Assembly (NCBI GenBank): GCA_002371465.1
Contig: DFIU01000010.1
Span: 239,512 to 303,511, forward strand
Origin: Lachnospiraceae bacterium UBA3689
Lineage (GTDB): Bacteria > Bacillota > Clostridia > Lachnospirales > Lachnospiraceae
Reading direction: 5' to 3'
Length of the DNA: 64,000 nt
Part shown: piece after piece, positions 44,319 to 53,890 of the stretch
Layout of the letters: each line of letters opens with the position of its first letter
Numbering within the stretch: position 1 is the first letter of the stretch
Position numbers and translations under genes: made by a program
The notes under the pieces: generated by a model
What the model was told of the DNA's origin: nothing
Databases searched by the model: none
Seen by the model: only the letters and a program-made list of their open reading frames with translations

Positions 44319-45461
44319 ATGAAGCAGGTTCTCATCATCGGCGCGGGAGCTGCCGGTCTGATGGCGGCATATCAGGCAGCGGGGGCGGGGGCAGCCGTCA
44401 CGGTCCTCGAAGCAAAAAAAAAGCCGGGAACCAAGCTCCTTCGGACCGGCAACGGCCGCTGCAATTTCACCAATCTGGGCAATCCCGCCGGCAGGTACCA
44501 CGGCAGCGATCCCTCCTTTGCCCAAAAGGCGCTTGCGTCCTGGTCCGCGGAGGATACGGTCGCCTGTTTTAAGGACCTGGGGGTCCTGCCCTATATAAAG
44601 GATGGCTGGGTCTATCCCCACAGCGAGCAGGCGCAGACCATCCTGAATGCCCTTTTAAATCAGCTGACCCGGTTAAAGGTCAAGATCAAGTTAAACGAAG
44701 AAGCCCGGTCCTTTAAGAGGCAAAACGGGGGATTTTTGGTCAATACCGGAGGCTGGCAGTACCGGGCGGATGCCCTGATCCTGACCTGCGGCACCGGGGC
44801 TTCTGTCAGGGAAGACCAGCAGATTAGGGAAGATGATTTACTGTCTTCCCTTGACTATGTGCCGCCCCGCCCCGCCCTCTGTCCCCTTTTGGTAAAAGAT
44901 AAGCGGGCTGCCCTTTGGACAGGCGTCAGGGTCCACGCCCGAGCCTCTCTCTTTGCGGATGGGAAAGCCCTTCATGAAGAGGATGGGCAGATCCAATTTA
45001 CGGCAAAAGGCATATCCGGCATCCCCATCTTTAACATGTCCTACCGGGCGGGGCAGGCTCTGAGCCTGGGACAGAAGACCGAAGTGGCGCTTGACCTGGT
45101 GCCCCAGATGGGAGAAGAGGACCTGGCCGTCTTTTTGACCGATCACTTTTACTTAAACGGCATCATACCGGAAAAGCTGGCTCTAACCATGAAGGATCTG
45201 ACCGATCCCCGGGAGGCGGCGCGAAGACTGAAGCAGTACCGGATCCCCATTTCCGGGCTGGCTCCCAGGGACCAGGCACAGGTCCTGACCGGCGGGCTTG
45301 CCACCGGCCAGTTTGATCGTAAAACCATGGAACATAGAGAAGTTCCCGGGCTTTTCGCGGCAGGAGAGCTGCTCGATATAGACGGAGAGTGCGGGGGCTG
45401 GAACCTCCAGTTTGCCTGGGCGAGCGGCGCCATAGCCGGAAAAAACGCGGCAGAAGTTTAA
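44319..45461 (+). CDS. YhiN/HI0933-family flavoprotein
   Basis: 380 residues. FAD-binding start GAGAAGLMAAYQAAGAGA, then KKPGTKLLRTGNGRCNFTN, and the closing GGWNLQFAWASGAIAGKNAA, all HI0933-family marks. The member YtfP/YhiN has no proved reaction. A putative NAD(P) domain sits in the middle. It is adjacent to ynbB without a gap. Last gene of the long mutSL-miaA run. Confidence 0.85.
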   Translation: MKQVLIIGAGAAGLMAAYQAAGAGAAVTVLEAKKKPGTKLLRTGNGRCNFTNLGNPAGRYHGSDPSFAQKALASWSAEDTVACFKDLGVLPYIKDGWVYPHSEQAQTILNALLNQLTRLKVKIKLNEEARSFKRQNGGFLVNTGGWQYRADALILTCGTGASVREDQQIREDDLLSSLDYVPPRPALCPLLVKDKRAALWTGVRVHARASLFADGKALHEEDGQIQFTAKGISGIPIFNMSYRAGQALSLGQKTEVALDLVPQMGEEDLAVFLTDHFYLNGIIPEKLALTMKDLTDPREAARRLKQYRIPISGLAPRDQAQVLTGGLATGQFDRKTMEHREVPGLFAAGELLDIDGECGGWNLQFAWASGAIAGKNAAEV

Positions 45462-45487
45462 GGATCTGCTGCGTTTCCTGTCATCTT

Positions 45488-45507
45488 CCGCCAATGTACA
45501 TTGGCGG
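45488..45507. promoter_or_regulatory. Perfect 20-bp palindrome over the radC-mre promoter
   Basis: CCGCCAATGTACATTGGCGG is its own reverse complement with no loop. The centre TGTACA coincides with the -35 hexamer (45495-45500). A likely repressor or activator site; the factor is unknown. It does not look like a LexA box. Confidence 0.75.
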
Positions 45508-45523
45508 CGAATTATGCTAAAAT
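45495..45523 (+). promoter_or_regulatory. Promoter of radC-mreBCD-PBP2-rodA-dac operon
   Basis: TGTACA (-35), 17-bp spacer, extended -10 TGCTAAAAT (45515-45523). The transcript should begin near 45530. Confidence 0.65.
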
Positions 45524-45571
45524 ACAAGATGCCTGATTTTGAATATGCCTGAAACAGAAATCGGGGCATCG

Positions 45572-46282
45572 ATGAAGAAAAAAATACTGGAACGCGAAGA
45601 TGTCGACCTGACCAGACCCTATGAGAAGTGCCTGACCTATGGACCGGAAAGGTTGAGTGACTCTGAACTTCTTGCCGTCATTTTGCGGGTCGGAAGTCGG
45701 AAGGAGGATGCGGTCGGGCTTGCCCGCCGGATCCTGGCTTTGGCAAAGGATGGGAGCGGACTTTTGGGTCTGCTTCATTTGAGTGTGCAGGACCTGATGG
45801 AAGTTCCCGGAATCGGAGAGGTCAAGGCGATGCAGCTTAAATGCATCGCGGAGCTGTCCAAGCGGATCTCCACCCAACACGCCGAAGAGGAATTGGATTT
45901 TTCGGATCCCAAGACCATAGCCCATTACTATATGGAGCGGATGCGGCATGAGGAACAGGAAGTCCTGATCTGCGTCATGCTCAACAACCGGCTTAAGAAG
46001 ATCTGCGACGTCTTAATCAGCAAGGGGACGGTCAATTCGTCTCTGGTGTCCACGCGCGATATCTTCATTGCCGCGGCGAAAAGCCGCGCGGTCCGGATCG
46101 TCCTTCTACACAACCACCCCAGCGGCGATCCGACTCCTTCCAAGGAAGACCTTCAGGTTACCAGAAAAGCAGAAGAGGCCGGCAAACTTCTTGATATCCC
46201 CCTCCTCGACCACATCGTGATCGGGGATCGATCCTATGTCAGTTTCAGGGAGTGCGGGCTTTTACCAACTGAGGATGGATAA
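45572..46282 (+). CDS. radC: RadC/JAB-domain protein
   Basis: 236 residues. An N-terminal helix-hairpin-helix region (VPGIGEVKAMQLKCI) is followed by a JAB/MPN metalloprotease-like domain with VLLHNHPSGDPTPSKED. Despite the name, a DNA repair role is not supported; the function is unknown. ATG 45572 follows GGGG at 5 nt and gives the family N-terminus. A TTG at 45539 and ATG at 45545 are in frame but less fitting. In many Firmicutes radC precedes mreB, as here, with only 3 nt between. Confidence 0.92.
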   Translation: MKKKILEREDVDLTRPYEKCLTYGPERLSDSELLAVILRVGSRKEDAVGLARRILALAKDGSGLLGLLHLSVQDLMEVPGIGEVKAMQLKCIAELSKRISTQHAEEELDFSDPKTIAHYYMERMRHEEQEVLICVMLNNRLKKICDVLISKGTVNSSLVSTRDIFIAAAKSRAVRIVLLHNHPSGDPTPSKEDLQVTRKAEEAGKLLDIPLLDHIVIGDRSYVSFRECGLLPTEDG

Positions 46283-46285
46283 TGC

Positions 46286-47299
46286 ATGCTGATCAAAAAT
46301 GTATTCGGCGTTGATCTTGGGACCAGCGCCGTTAAAATTTACAGCCTTCGGAAGAACCGGCTGATGGCGGAGAAGGATATGATCGCGCTTCGCAACGGGA
46401 CCCAGGTCATCGCCGTCGGCAATGACGCGTTTGAGATGTTTGAAAAAAATCCGCCCAACGTCGTCATCGACCGTCCCATTGTAAACGGCAAGATTGCCGA
46501 CGTGGACGAAGTCGAGATGATGCTGAGGCTTTTGTTAAAGCGGACCGATAAGCACGTCGGCAGAAAACCCATCATCTATTTTTCCGTCCCGGTCAATATG
46601 TCGGAGATCGAAAAACGCGCCTACTATGCGATCTGCTACAATTCAAGTTTTCAAAGCCCCAAGATTTTTTTAGTCGACCGTCCCATCTGTGACGCCCTGG
46701 CTCTGGGCATCCCCCTTTCAAGAACCAGGGGGTCTATGATCTTAAGCATCGGGGCGCAAAGCACCAAGATGTCGGTTCTCTCAAACGAACAGATCATGAT
46801 CAGCAACAGCATCCCGGTCGGAGGGCAGCAGCTCAACGAAGCCATCTGCGAGGATCTGCGCCGGACGCAGAACCTGCTGATCGGAACGCGAACGGCGAGA
46901 AGGCTGAAGGCGGTTCTGACAAATTTGGACCGACCCAGGGATGAGGCAAGAAAGGTCTTTGGCATCGACACCCTGTCGGGACTGCCAAAAGAAGCCGTGA
47001 TTTCCTCCGCCCTGATCAGCCGGATCGTGGAGCGGGAGGTGGTCAAAGAGGCGGAGACCGTCCGCAGCTTTTTGGAGCGGATTCCTCCCCAGGTCGGCAG
47101 ATCGGTCCGGGAGGAGGGCATCTTTTTGACCGGCGGAACCGCCCGGATTCCCGGAATAGACCGCTGTCTGTCCAAAATCATCGGCTGCAAGATCAACTTG
47201 TCCGGCAACTATGAGCTGTGTACGGTCAAGGGGCTGGAAGAGATCATCAAGCACAAGGAACTGCGGAAGTGGGCTTATACCATAAAGGATAAAAAATGA
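46286..47299 (+). CDS. MreB/Mbl-like actin homologue with degenerate nucleotide site
   Basis: 337 residues, just before mreC. The actin-fold phosphate-1 loop VDLGTSAVKI is at residues 9-18, and the adenosine motif LTGGTARIPG is at 281-290. However, the phosphate-2 motif, DIGGGTTE in MreB, reads SIGAQSTK (154-161), and the EEP motif reads DRP (131-133). Position, length and the remaining motifs make it the rod-shape actin, but ATP hydrolysis is probably weak or lost (inference). It overlaps mreC by 4 nt. Confidence 0.85.
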   Translation: MLIKNVFGVDLGTSAVKIYSLRKNRLMAEKDMIALRNGTQVIAVGNDAFEMFEKNPPNVVIDRPIVNGKIADVDEVEMMLRLLLKRTDKHVGRKPIIYFSVPVNMSEIEKRAYYAICYNSSFQSPKIFLVDRPICDALALGIPLSRTRGSMILSIGAQSTKMSVLSNEQIMISNSIPVGGQQLNEAICEDLRRTQNLLIGTRTARRLKAVLTNLDRPRDEARKVFGIDTLSGLPKEAVISSALISRIVEREVVKEAETVRSFLERIPPQVGRSVREEGIFLTGGTARIPGIDRCLSKIIGCKINLSGNYELCTVKGLEEIIKHKELRKWAYTIKDKK

Positions 47300-48150
47300 A
47301 GAAACGATTCAACTTTACCAGTAAAAATCTGCTTGTCGTCATGGTCATTGTCTGCATCGCCTTAATCCTCGCCACCATGACCTCGAAGCTTGTTATGAAG
47401 CCCCTCCGGGATGGGACGGGCTTTATCGTCGCCCCCTTCCAGAATTCCGTCAACCGGATCGGGGGCTGGCTGTCCGACCAGTTCTCCGGATTTCAGGACG
47501 TCCAGAAACTGAGCAAGGAGAATAAGGACCTCCGCGCCCAGATTGACGAACTGACGACCAAGAACAACGCCCTGGTTCAGCAGCAGTCCGAGCTTGATAG
47601 GCTGGAGTCCTTATACCAGCTGGATAAGGAGTATCCCCAGTACAGCAAGGTCGGGGCGGAAGTTATTTCCAAGGATCCCGGCAACTGGTACAGCACCTTC
47701 GTCGTCAACAAGGGAACTGCAGACGGCATCAAGGTCAATATGAACGTCATTGCCCAGGGGGGGCTGATCGGCATCGTGACGGAAGTGGGCAGAAACTGGG
47801 CTCAGGTTCGGTCCATCATCGACGACGACAGCAACATCAGCGCCATGGCGCAGAGTACTTCGGAGCCCTGTATCGTAACCGGCAATCTGCTCTCCATGGA
47901 CAGCGGCAAGATCGACTTCAGCGGCCTTAGGGACAAGGACAATGCCGTGATCGAGGGAGCCAGCATTGTGACCTCCAATATCAGCGACAAGTATCTGACC
48001 GGACTTTTGGTGGGCTATGTCAGTGACATCTCCATGGACTCCAACAACCTGACCAAGTCCGGGACCATCATCCCGGTCGCCAATTTCCGCTCCCTCCGGG
48101 AAGTCCTCATCATCACCGACCTGAAACAGACCAAGGAGAATTCAAAGTGA
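47296..48150 (+). CDS. mreC: Rod shape-determining protein MreC
   Basis: 284 residues. One N-terminal span (~12-32), a coiled coil (~70-105), then the MreC beta domains with GLIGIVTEVGRNWAQVRSI and GLLVGYV. MreC links the cytoplasmic filament to PBP2 on the outside. Coupled by 4-nt overlaps on both sides. Confidence 0.95.
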   Translation: MKKRFNFTSKNLLVVMVIVCIALILATMTSKLVMKPLRDGTGFIVAPFQNSVNRIGGWLSDQFSGFQDVQKLSKENKDLRAQIDELTTKNNALVQQQSELDRLESLYQLDKEYPQYSKVGAEVISKDPGNWYSTFVVNKGTADGIKVNMNVIAQGGLIGIVTEVGRNWAQVRSIIDDDSNISAMAQSTSEPCIVTGNLLSMDSGKIDFSGLRDKDNAVIEGASIVTSNISDKYLTGLLVGYVSDISMDSNNLTKSGTIIPVANFRSLREVLIITDLKQTKENSK

Positions 48151-48674
48151 AGCGCAAATTCATCATTTTGCTAATTCTGTGGATCTTTTTTATCCTGCAG
48201 ACAACGGTCCTGCACATGGTGCCGGCTCTTTCGGCAACGCCCAACCTGCTCCTCATCCTGACCGTCTCCATCGCCTTTATGCAGGGGCAGAAGGAGGGCA
48301 TGATGACCGGTTTTATCGCCGGGCTTTTATCCGACCTCTTTTACAGTCAGGTCTTGGGCCTTACCGCCTTGATCTTTTTATTGATCGGTTATTTCTGCGG
48401 CTTTTTCGCCCATATCTACTTTGACGATGACATCAAGGTTCCCCTCCTTTTGGTGGGAACAGCTGATCTTACCTATAATCTGCTGGTTTACGTTTTCCGC
48501 TTTTTGCTGAACGGACACACCAATTTCGGAGGTTACCTGTCCAGCATCATCCTGCCGGACGTAATCAGTACGCTGATCTTCACATTGCTTCTCTACCGGC
48601 TCCTTTACCTGATTAACCACAGCCTGGTAGAGAAAGAAAAGAAAGGCCGTCAGTCCCTATGGATCAGAGACTAA
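48147..48674 (+). CDS. mreD: Rod shape-determining protein MreD
   Basis: 175 residues, almost wholly membrane embedded with five or six spans. NLLLILTVSIAFMQGQKEGMMTG is followed by a G-rich loop and GLLSDLFYSQVLGLTAL, typical of MreD. It overlaps the PBP2 gene by 16 nt. Confidence 0.92.
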   Translation: MKRKFIILLILWIFFILQTTVLHMVPALSATPNLLLILTVSIAFMQGQKEGMMTGFIAGLLSDLFYSQVLGLTALIFLLIGYFCGFFAHIYFDDDIKVPLLLVGTADLTYNLLVYVFRFLLNGHTNFGGYLSSIILPDVISTLIFTLLLYRLLYLINHSLVEKEKKGRQSLWIRD

Positions 48675-51556
48675 AAAAGAAACTGAAAAAACTTCGACTC
48701 GACCGCTACGCGATCCTGGCAATCCTCTTTATTGTCATGTCCGCCGCCCTGATCAACCGGCTCTACCGTCTGCAGATCATAGACGGGGAGGATTACCGCA
48801 ACAACTTCAATATGCAGACAACCCGGACCCGGACCATCCGCAGTACCCGGGGCAATATCTATGATCGGAACGGCAATGTTCTCGCCTCCAATGAGCTGTC
48901 CTATTCCCTGACTTTAGAGGATTCCGGTTCCTATGAGACCAACCGCAGCCGGGACCTGGCTTTAAACGGGATCGCCTACAGGATCGATCAGATCCTGAAG
49001 GCAAACGGCGATCAGCTCAGCAACGATTTCAAGGTGACGGTCGACTCCTCCGGCAAATATGCCTATACGGTCGAGGGGACCCAGCTGGCGCGCTTTAAGG
49101 CCGATGTCTACGGTCACCCCAGTATCGACGACCTGACCAAGGAAGAGAAGGAGGCGACGGCGGATCAGATGATCGCCACCTTAGTCTCCGAAAAGCGCTT
49201 TGGTATCATCCGCGGCACCAAGCCCTACAGTGCCAAGGAACTCGCCAACGCGGGTCTGCCGGATCAGCTGACCCCTGAACAGATCCTTGATATTGTCTAT
49301 GTCCGCTATGAGCTTTTTACAACTCAGTACCGGAAATACGTTCCGGTCACCATCGCGGTCGATCTTTCGGGAAATTCCGTCGCGGCTCTGACCGAGGCAA
49401 AGGACACCCTGACCGGGGTCGAAATTGAAGAGGACACCAAGCGGGTCTACGACAGTCCGGAGGCGTTTGCCTCCCTGATCGGCTACACCGGGAAGGTATC
49501 CTCAGAAGAACTGACAGAGCTGAAAGCGCAGAATCCCAACTATACCAATGACTCCGTCGTCGGCAAGTCCGGCATCGAACACGTGGAGGAACAGGTCCTG
49601 CAGGGCAGCAACGGGCAGGAGACGGTCTATGTCGACCGCTTCGGCCGGGTCCTGGAGGTCAACCAGGCATCCAAGATCAATCCGACCGCCGGAGGCAATG
49701 TCTATCTGACCATCGACAAGAATCTGCAGATCGCGGTCTACCAGATGCTGGAGCAGCGGATCGCCGGTATCCTTGCCAGCGTCATCGTCAACCAGGACCA
49801 GGTCGACAACAGCAACCTGTCCGATACGGAGGGGGTCCGTATCTCCATCAACGACGTCTACGACGCCATCTTTGAAAATTCCGTCATCGACACCGCCCAT
49901 TTTACGGCCGGGGACGCCAGTCCTGTCGAAAAGGAGATAGCCGGTCTCTTTGCCCAGAAGCAGGGCCAGGTCTTCGGCGAAATCAAGGACCAGCTGACAG
50001 GGGACTCCCCCCTGCCCTATAACGAGCTGTCCGAAGAGATGAAGGAGTATGAGAGTTATATCGTCAATGATTTCCTGATGGCGGGGACCAAGATTCTGGA
50101 CAGCACGGCGATCGATAAGACCGACCCGACCTACCTCGCCTGGGCCCGGGACGAGAAGATTTCTCTCAAGGACTATCTGACCTACGCCGCCAGCAAGAAC
50201 TGGATCGATATCACCGCCTTTTCCGCCGGGGATACGACCTATCTGGATTCCAAGGAGATCTACACGAGGCTGTCGGAGTACATCGAAAAATCCCTGTCTG
50301 CGGATGATAAATTCTCCAAGACCCTCTACAAGTACCTGATCCGGTCCCATACGCTGACCGGCTCCCAGATCATCCACGCGCTTTATGACCAGGGGGTCTT
50401 TGATAAAACAGACAATCAGTACGAGGCCTTTGACTCGGGCAGGATATCCAGCTACGACATGATCATTCAAAAGATCAATTCCCTGGAGCTGACGCCCGCC
50501 ATGCTGGCGCTCGATCCCTGCTCGGGTTCGGCGGTCATCGTCAATCCCAACAACGGGGAGATTCTTGCCTGCGTCACCTATCCGGGCTATGACAACAACC
50601 GGCTTGCCAATACCATGGACGTGCCCTACTACAATAAGCTGGCAGCAGACCTGTCCCGGCCCTTCTACAATAAGGCAACCCAGCAGAAGACGGCGCCGGG
50701 TTCGACCTTTAAGCTGGTCACGACGACAGCGGGACTGGAAGAGCGGGTCATCACAAAAGATACGACCTTTAACTGCAACGGAGTCTTCAATCTGACGGAG
50801 ACACCGCTTAAATGCTGGCTGTCGACCGGTCACGGCGACCTGAATGTCGTCGGCGGCATTACCAATTCCTGCAACGTCTTTTTCTCCAATGTCGCCTACA
50901 GGCTGGGGCAAAATGAGGAGAAGACCTGGTCCGACTCCCTGTCTCTAAGCAAACTGCAGCAGTACGCGGACCTCTACAACCTGGACAAGCCGTCCGGCAT
51001 CGAGATTCCCGAAGCGGAGCCGGAGGTATCGGACCAGTACGCGATCCAGTCCTCCATCGGTCAGGGAACACACGCTTACACGACGACCCAGCTGGCCAGA
51101 TATGTCACCTCCCTTGCCAACAGCGGCACCAGCTACGACATCTCCCTCCTTGATAAGGAGACTGATGCACAAGGCAACGTCACCAGGGATCTGACTCCCA
51201 AGGTGGAAAGCCAGATCCAGATAAACAGCGGCACCTGGGATGTCATTCACGAAGGCATGAGAGGTGTTGTTAAGAACAAGCCCGAATATGCCGATCTGGG
51301 CATCGAAGTTGCCGGCAAGACGGGGACGGCCCAGGAGAGTAAGTCCAGACCCTCCCATGCGCTCTTTATCTGCTACGCTCCCTACAAGGATCCGGAAGTG
51401 GCGATCGCTGTCCGAATCGGAAACGGCTACTCTTCGACCAATGCGGACTATACCGCCAAGGATATCCTGCAGTATTACTTCAAGACGGTCGATGCCAATG
51501 AACTGCTCACCGGAACGGCTCACGCCGGTGACAATGTTACCCAACAGGTAGATTAA
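48659..51556 (+). CDS. mrdA: Class B penicillin-binding protein 2 (elongation), long form
   Basis: 965 residues, versus ~630-720 in standard PBP2. One N-terminal span (~18-35), pedestal domain with RGNIYDRNGNVLASN (~60-75), and a transpeptidase domain (~600-935) with S682-x2-K685 (APGSTFKLV), TNSCN, and K887-TGTA. The extra length is a ~230-residue acidic segment between about 370 and 600. It cross-links peptidoglycan during elongation with RodA. Overlaps mreD. Confidence 0.94.
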   Translation: MDQRLKKKLKKLRLDRYAILAILFIVMSAALINRLYRLQIIDGEDYRNNFNMQTTRTRTIRSTRGNIYDRNGNVLASNELSYSLTLEDSGSYETNRSRDLALNGIAYRIDQILKANGDQLSNDFKVTVDSSGKYAYTVEGTQLARFKADVYGHPSIDDLTKEEKEATADQMIATLVSEKRFGIIRGTKPYSAKELANAGLPDQLTPEQILDIVYVRYELFTTQYRKYVPVTIAVDLSGNSVAALTEAKDTLTGVEIEEDTKRVYDSPEAFASLIGYTGKVSSEELTELKAQNPNYTNDSVVGKSGIEHVEEQVLQGSNGQETVYVDRFGRVLEVNQASKINPTAGGNVYLTIDKNLQIAVYQMLEQRIAGILASVIVNQDQVDNSNLSDTEGVRISINDVYDAIFENSVIDTAHFTAGDASPVEKEIAGLFAQKQGQVFGEIKDQLTGDSPLPYNELSEEMKEYESYIVNDFLMAGTKILDSTAIDKTDPTYLAWARDEKISLKDYLTYAASKNWIDITAFSAGDTTYLDSKEIYTRLSEYIEKSLSADDKFSKTLYKYLIRSHTLTGSQIIHALYDQGVFDKTDNQYEAFDSGRISSYDMIIQKINSLELTPAMLALDPCSGSAVIVNPNNGEILACVTYPGYDNNRLANTMDVPYYNKLAADLSRPFYNKATQQKTAPGSTFKLVTTTAGLEERVITKDTTFNCNGVFNLTETPLKCWLSTGHGDLNVVGGITNSCNVFFSNVAYRLGQNEEKTWSDSLSLSKLQQYADLYNLDKPSGIEIPEAEPEVSDQYAIQSSIGQGTHAYTTTQLARYVTSLANSGTSYDISLLDKETDAQGNVTRDLTPKVESQIQINSGTWDVIHEGMRGVVKNKPEYADLGIEVAGKTGTAQESKSRPSHALFICYAPYKDPEVAIAVRIGNGYSSTNADYTAKDILQYYFKTVDANELLTGTAHAGDNVTQQVD

Positions 51557-51559
51557 ATT

Positions 51560-52768
51560 ATGTTGAAGCAGTATCGTTTAAAGGATTACAATTTCAGATT
51601 AGTTCTCTGGCTCTTTGCCCTGTCTGCCATCGGCGTCCTCTTAGTCGGGAGCGCCGAGGCATCCTTACAGCCCCGGCAGTTCGGCGGGGTCATCTTCGGG
51701 CTCTTTATCATGGTCCTGGTCTCTTTATTTGACTTTTCCTGGATCCTGAACTTTGCCTGGATCATCTACGCCGCCAATGCGCTCATACTGCTGGCGGTCA
51801 TCCGTCTGGGCAATTCCGCCAACGGAGCTACCCGGTGGATCTCAATCGGCAGCTTCCGCTTTCAGCCGGTTGAGCTGTCCAAGATCCTGCTCATCTTGTT
51901 CTTTGCCTATTATTTTATGAAGCATGAAAATGATCTTAACCAGCCAAAGACCCTGATCAAGGCGCTTGCCCTTCTGGCTTTTCCCCTGTCCCTGATCTTG
52001 CTGGAGCCGGACCTGAAGAACACCATTACCGTCGCCGCCATCTTTGCGGTCATCTATTTCGTCTCGGGACTTAGCTGGAAATACATCGTTGGCGTGTTGA
52101 TCGTCGTCATCCCCCTGGCCGTCATCTTCATGGCGATCGTCGCCCAGCCGGACCAGCACCTGATCCGGGACTATCAGAGAAAGCGGATCATGGCTTTTTT
52201 GCACCCGGACAGCGAGGAATATACGGACGATACGACCCAGCAGAATAATTCGGTCATCGCCATCGGCAGCGGGGAGCTGTCAGGCAAGGGTCTTAACAAC
52301 AGCGACGTCTCCTCCGCCAACAAGGGGAATTTCATTTCCGAGATCCAGACCGACTTTATCTTCGCCGTAGCGGGAGAGGAGCTGGGCTTTTTGGGCAGCG
52401 CCGGTATCATCATTCTGCTGCTCCTAATTGTGCTGGAATGTCTTTTGGTGGGGCTTCGCGCCAAGGACCTGTCGGGCCGCATTATCTGCTGCGGAATCGC
52501 GGCGCTGGTGGCGTTTCAGAGTTTTATCAACATCGGCGTCGCGACCCGTATGCTGCCCAATACCGGGACGCCGCTGCCCTTTGTCAGCTATGGTTTGACA
52601 TCCATGGTGTCCCTCTTTATCGGCATGGGGCTGGTTTTAAATGTCGGTCTGCAGACCAAGATCAGTCTGGATGCCGAACATCCGGGCAGACGGGGCAAAA
52701 AAAGGAGATCTGACCGCTACCCGGAGTCGGGGCGCAGCTATAGTCTAAGGAGAGAAGGGCGAAGATGA
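51560..52768 (+). CDS. rodA: RodA/FtsW peptidoglycan polymerase
   Basis: 402 residues, SEDS family glycosyltransferase, ~10 spans. ATRWISIGSFRFQPVELSKI (~93-112), FIFAVAGEELGFLG and the closing MLPNTGTPLPFVSYGLTSM are diagnostic. Next to PBP2, so RodA rather than FtsW. Basic arginine-rich tail. It overlaps the next gene by 4 nt. Confidence 0.95.
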   Translation: MLKQYRLKDYNFRLVLWLFALSAIGVLLVGSAEASLQPRQFGGVIFGLFIMVLVSLFDFSWILNFAWIIYAANALILLAVIRLGNSANGATRWISIGSFRFQPVELSKILLILFFAYYFMKHENDLNQPKTLIKALALLAFPLSLILLEPDLKNTITVAAIFAVIYFVSGLSWKYIVGVLIVVIPLAVIFMAIVAQPDQHLIRDYQRKRIMAFLHPDSEEYTDDTTQQNNSVIAIGSGELSGKGLNNSDVSSANKGNFISEIQTDFIFAVAGEELGFLGSAGIIILLLLIVLECLLVGLRAKDLSGRIICCGIAALVAFQSFINIGVATRMLPNTGTPLPFVSYGLTSMVSLFIGMGLVLNVGLQTKISLDAEHPGRRGKKRRSDRYPESGRSYSLRREGRR

Positions 52769-53781
52769 AGGGAATCAAGCTGACAAGAAAAAGTAAAATC
52801 AGGATCCTTTTGGCAGCTGTCATAGCCATCCTGGTCCTGATTGCGGCGGTTCTTCTGGCGTCCAGTCTGGTCGGATCCGTTAAGCTTCCCATGAAATATC
52901 AGAACAGCCTGGTCTACCATTCGCCGGACCAGGCTGCCATGCAGACAAGGGATTCCCTGGCATCGGCTCTTTGCGTCGGGGACAACAACGTCTACAACGA
53001 TCAGATTGAACTGACCGGAACGGACAAGGAACATGCCGCCCTCTTCGATCTGGACGGCAAGAAGGTCCTCTTTGCCAGGGGCATGTACGATCGGATCTAT
53101 CCCGCCAGCATCACCAAGATCATGACGGCGATCCTGGCTCTTAAAAGCGGCAAGATGGGGGACGTCGTCACCATCAACTGGCAGGACGTGGACCTGGAAG
53201 CCGGGTCCCAGGTTGTGGGACTTCGCATCGGGGACAAGGTCAAGATGACCGAGCTTCTGCACGGTCTTTTGGTCCACTCCGGCAATGACTGCGCCCAGGC
53301 GATCGCCCGCCATGTCGGCGGCAGCCAGCAGAAATTTGTAGACATGATGAATGAAGAGGCCCAGCAGCTGGGCTGCACCGGGACCCATTTTGTCAATCCG
53401 ACCGGCCTGCACAATGAAAACCACTATACGACGGTCTATGACATCTATCTGATGCTGAATCAGGCGGTCAAGGATTCAGAGTTCTCTACAATCATGCAGG
53501 TCGGCGTCTACGACATGACCTACACCGGTGCGGACGGTAGCGAGAAGCACGTCAACCTGGACGCTACCGACCAGTTCCTGACCGGGGAGTCCGATCCGCC
53601 CAAGAATGTCACGGTCCTGGGCGGCAAAACCGGTACGACGGATGCAGCCGGTCACTGTCTGGCAATTTTATCTCAAAATGCCTATGGCCAGCCCTATATA
53701 TCCGTGGTCGTAGGAGCAGCATCGGTGGAGGGACTCTATACCGATATGAACCGGCTCTTATCCCAGCTCAACCCGTCCTGA
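52765..53781 (+). CDS. D-alanyl-D-alanine carboxypeptidase (short PBP5-like)
   Basis: 338 residues. A single N-terminal span (~15-35) is used as signal or anchor. The serine active site is ASITK (S115, K118), then SGN in VHSGNDCAQ, and KTG (K288). It lacks the C-terminal beta domain of PBP5. It would trim pentapeptides outside the cell. Last gene of the elongation operon. Confidence 0.92.
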   Translation: MKGIKLTRKSKIRILLAAVIAILVLIAAVLLASSLVGSVKLPMKYQNSLVYHSPDQAAMQTRDSLASALCVGDNNVYNDQIELTGTDKEHAALFDLDGKKVLFARGMYDRIYPASITKIMTAILALKSGKMGDVVTINWQDVDLEAGSQVVGLRIGDKVKMTELLHGLLVHSGNDCAQAIARHVGGSQQKFVDMMNEEAQQLGCTGTHFVNPTGLHNENHYTTVYDIYLMLNQAVKDSEFSTIMQVGVYDMTYTGADGSEKHVNLDATDQFLTGESDPPKNVTVLGGKTGTTDAAGHCLAILSQNAYGQPYISVVVGAASVEGLYTDMNRLLSQLNPS

Positions 53782-53798
53782 GGAAGGGGCGATACCGC

Positions 53799-53827
53799 TT
53801 GTTTTTTGTGTGTAGATAATTTATAAT
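53799..53827 (+). promoter_or_regulatory. Promoter of the P-loop ATPase-hlyD-yggS-sepF unit
   Basis: TTGTTT (53799-53804), 17-bp spacer, TATAAT (53822-53827). It lies in the 109-bp gap after the dac gene. Confidence 0.75.
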
Positions 53828-53890
53828 AAATTTATCAAATGATTCACCCAATCGGGCGAACGGAAGCGAAAACTAAGGAGGTATCTGCCG

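Noticed and set aside
45529..45552. Seven-codon upstream frame before radC (starts ATG CCT GAT)
   Set aside because: It begins at or before the predicted transcript start and has no SD, so translation is unlikely.
49502..50911. Long open frame on the minus strand (469 codons) opposite PBP2
   Set aside because: Antisense shadow of the transpeptidase gene; no recognisable motif or start site.
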